From Tunturibacter psychrotolerans (GTDB lineage Bacteria; Acidobacteriota; Terriglobia; Terriglobales; Acidobacteriaceae): a stretch of DNA of 64,000 bases. Location: assembly GCF_040359615.1 (NCBI RefSeq), contig NZ_CP132942.1:2666001-2730000 (forward strand), given 5' to 3'. Below, one piece after another: positions 63,001 through 64,000 of this stretch (position 1 is the stretch's first letter; every line of letters begins with the position of its first letter). The notes under the pieces were generated by a model. It worked only from the letters and a program-made list of their open reading frames with translations, had not been told where the DNA came from and did not search any database. The translations under genes were made by a program, and so were the position numbers.

Positions 63001-63492
63001 AGCAGAGAAATCGAGACCATTCAAAGGGAAATTCTGAATCGTATTCGCCGTAAAGGTCCCGCTCAAAGTGGCGTCGCTGGTATTCAAAATCGGCGCCGCT
63101 TCGGATACGTTCACCACCTCCGCCGAGGATCCAACCGTAAGCGTGACATTGAACGTCGTAATCTGCAGCACCTCGAGTTGAAACGCTGGGATCGTCTCCT
63201 TATCAAATCCCTTCGCTTCCACCGTCACCTCATAGCGGCCGATGGGCAGAAACTGAATTCGATAGAGTCCCGACGCATTGGTTGTCACCCTTGAGTCCAC
63301 GTTGGTATCGGTATTGTGGGCAACTACGCTCGCTCCCCCAACCACAGCACCACTCGGGTCGGTTATCACGCCGGTGATTGTTCCGGTTACGGTCTGCGCA
63401 AGCAGGCCCGACGTAAAGAACAGTGCTGCCAGGGCAATCACAATCCCGGAGATACGTTTGAGAAACTTTGTGCTTCGCGTTGCTTTATTCAT
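60040..63492 (-). CDS. Oar-like TonB-dependent outer-membrane receptor
   Basis: A 1150-residue receptor with a signal peptide (about 1-32, ending GLLAQ), a carboxypeptidase-regulatory-like beta-sandwich (about 33-120: GTITGVITDPSGAVVGGASV and RIQFLPIGRYEVTVEAKGF), a plug domain (about 130-260) and a large barrel ending NYRF with a terminal Phe for BAM recognition. Acidobacterial relatives import oligosaccharides, peptides or other large ligands. GGAG lies about 10 bases before ATG 63492. It is divergent from a DeoR-type regulator and upstream of a sugar kinase gene, so it probably imports the sugar those genes handle. Confidence 0.92.
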   Translation of the reverse strand: MNKATRSTKFLKRISGIVIALAALFFTSGLLAQTVTGTITGVITDPSGAVVGGASVVAHNTDTNVDSRVTTNASGLYRIQFLPIGRYEVTVEAKGFDKETIPAFQLEVLQITTFNVTLTVGSSAEVVNVSEAAPILNTSDATLSGTFTANTIQNFPLNGLDFSALTLYVPGSVSTVGTSGTTSIERSTQSTDSINLNGNRAQANNYTLDGIDLNETFNNLIAYSPAPEALQEIKVLTSNSPADYGNVNGAGVVAVLKSGTNQFHGSAYGYVQDYKLNANSWTNNHQSPIIPTNPFSQSQFGGTIGGPIKRDKLFFFADYLGSRFHQGGTHSASVFTQAMRNGDFSALLTGSNPIQLYDPLNGFAPYVGNKGVPINNPVAQYLFAHPELYPLPNATPSDGIANNDFQGPQRTFRANNQGDIKIEYTPNNADKISGFFSKSDAYDGATSVLPVSFPNGSTFPSQLGGLTWVRIFSPSIVNSARIGFTRINWNQGLPIDQTGVFGNNGNAVVGITFPNQAFQGFTFQNISGGLNGLGNSAQNNGSLTDNTYSYIDNLTWQRGKSTFSMGVQALRYQNNYPTSNNNGFLGSLNYTGAFTGNPSLANAGGYGGADFVLDRVSGAAATLASVNVGQRQWRVAGFFSDDYKATSRLTLNAGLRYEYDQPWVESNNKTGNIDIATGQVIYASKIPVGAPVGSGLCSNRACYDANYRQFTPRLGFAYQATDRFVIRGGYGATSFFEGNSSNQRLTSITPFIQAVNVNVVTPTPGNPGVPRTAQQGFTGGTVSSGGTFNVYPQNIQPAYVQEFNLTTEYAVTRSLSLQVGYVGEIGQHIEDYGNLNQWRVNGDPTSAPYYNNQFIGINAIDPSVSIGSNSLLITESRAASNYQALQTILRQRTNHGLEFTVNYSYGKALTNSAGNYAVNTSGASNFGQGAFQNYYDSAADWGPAAYDVRHNFSGTGVYSLPFGHGKQYLSGVNRAVDEAIGGWKVSTAAVVYSGFPETINGPGNNSNSFGNARPNQYRALKIVNRTIDNWYGTDPSAIPCTTPGVDNGLCAFGAPAPNTFGDARNGNTRGPRYLNVDMSAFKDFTIIREQTLGFRFDAFNAFNIASYGNPDTNIGDANFGNISNQGTANGIQQAVRSTERRLQFSANYRF

Positions 63493-63746
63493 CTTTGAAC
63501 AACTCCAGGGTGTCTTGTGGGAGATAGGAAGATCCGCTTCACGCATTACGGCTGGCCTCTGCCGAACATCCGCTTGTGCGGTCAGAAAAATCAAATTGTG
63601 GGTTGAGGATAGAAATCTGTGTCAACATTTGTCAACAGACTTTTCACAATTGTGAAGAAAATTAGTTCAAATACTCAAAATGGAACCGCCGGTCTGCCAA
63701 TAAATCAATTATTTGCAGATTTGTGCGTGATTAGAATGGACAGGAC

Positions 63747-64000
63747 ATGGCCCAGAAGACCCAGGATCGCGCGAACCAGATACTTCATCTCCTGCTACAG
63801 AAAGGCCAGAGCTGCGTTGAAGATCTGGCGACAACCATTGACGCCTCCCCGGCGAGCGTTCGACGCGACCTGATCAAACTCGCACAGCGCGGTCTGGTAA
63901 ACCGCACCCACGGCAGCGTCGAACTGGCCGGCAAGATGACCTACGAGCCGTTCCGCTTTGACGCCGCCTTTCCGCTGCGCGAAGAGCGCTTTTCGAACGA
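63747..64000 (+). CDS. DeoR-family transcriptional regulator (partial, runs off the window)
   Basis: The first 84 codons of a DeoR/GlpR-type repressor. The N-terminal winged helix is clear: DRANQILHLLLQKGQ, EDLATTIDASPASVRRDLIKL and AQRGLVNRTHGSVEL, matching the DeoR pattern SxxTIRRDLxxLxxxGLxxRxHGG. The ATG at 63747 precedes it with a weak ribosome site. The effector domain lies beyond the window. It diverges from the TonB receptor gene and likely controls it together with the kinase and cutC genes. Confidence 0.88.
   Translation, partial: MAQKTQDRANQILHLLLQKGQSCVEDLATTIDASPASVRRDLIKLAQRGLVNRTHGSVELAGKMTYEPFRFDAAFPLREERFSN

Overview
The window reads as a chromosome segment of an acidobacterium, most likely class Terriglobia (the Edaphobacter, Granulicella and Terriglobus neighbourhood). 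This is inferred from family content: a PadR regulator followed by a large duplicated MacB/FtsX permease, an Oar-like TonB receptor with a carboxypeptidase-regulatory N-terminus, an NHL-repeat/choice-of-anchor secreted protein, signal peptides ending in AQ, and moderately high GC. No plasmid, phage or CRISPR signature was seen.

Layout. 0.02-5.2 kb (minus strand): a nickel-pincer cofactor operon, larE-larC-aldo/keto reductase-SDR-larB-small membrane protein, with no larA. 5.4-11.3 kb: a GlgX debranching enzyme and a very large GH13 protein, converging with an 80-bp antisense overlap. 11.6-16.2 kb: a bufferin-type metallophore locus. On the minus strand lie bufA (Cys-rich precursor), bufB (DUF692 multinuclear iron oxygenase) and bufC (DUF2063). 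Divergent from them is redoxin-doxX-ECF sigma-zinc anti-sigma. Two near-identical ECF-type promoters face away from each other in the gap, so the sigma factor probably drives both arms.

16.7-33 kb: a compact hybrid NRPS/PKS cluster. It holds an Sfp-type PPTase, an A-PCP protein (threonine code), a KS-AT-ACP-aminotransferase-C-A-PCP megasynthase (malonate, then glycine) and a C-PCP-TE protein lacking an A domain. A membrane hydrolase and a JmjC-type oxygenase follow on the other strand. 34-37.7 kb: tRNA-Asp, a copZ-copA-csoR copper operon with two operator-like dyads, and tRNA-Val.

38-49 kb: a LytS/LytTR two-component pair, a HAF-repeat secreted protein, an epoxide hydrolase, a fragment of a CusA-type pump, a PadR/permease pair, and lineage-specific secreted or membrane proteins. 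49.3-57.3 kb: a five-gene minus-strand group (small Cys protein, NHL surface protein, outer-membrane barrel, small membrane protein, HELGH metalloprotease) divergent from a CadC-like winged-helix/TPR regulator. 57.6-64 kb: cutC, an N-acetylglucosamine-kinase-like gene, a TonB-dependent receptor and the start of a DeoR regulator, which look like a sugar uptake and use locus.

Metal handling recurs: bufferin, CopA/CopZ/CsoR, CutC, a decayed CusA and the nickel-cofactor genes. The strongest leads are the bufferin/ECF locus with its mirrored promoters and the small Thr-malonate-amine-Gly assembly line.
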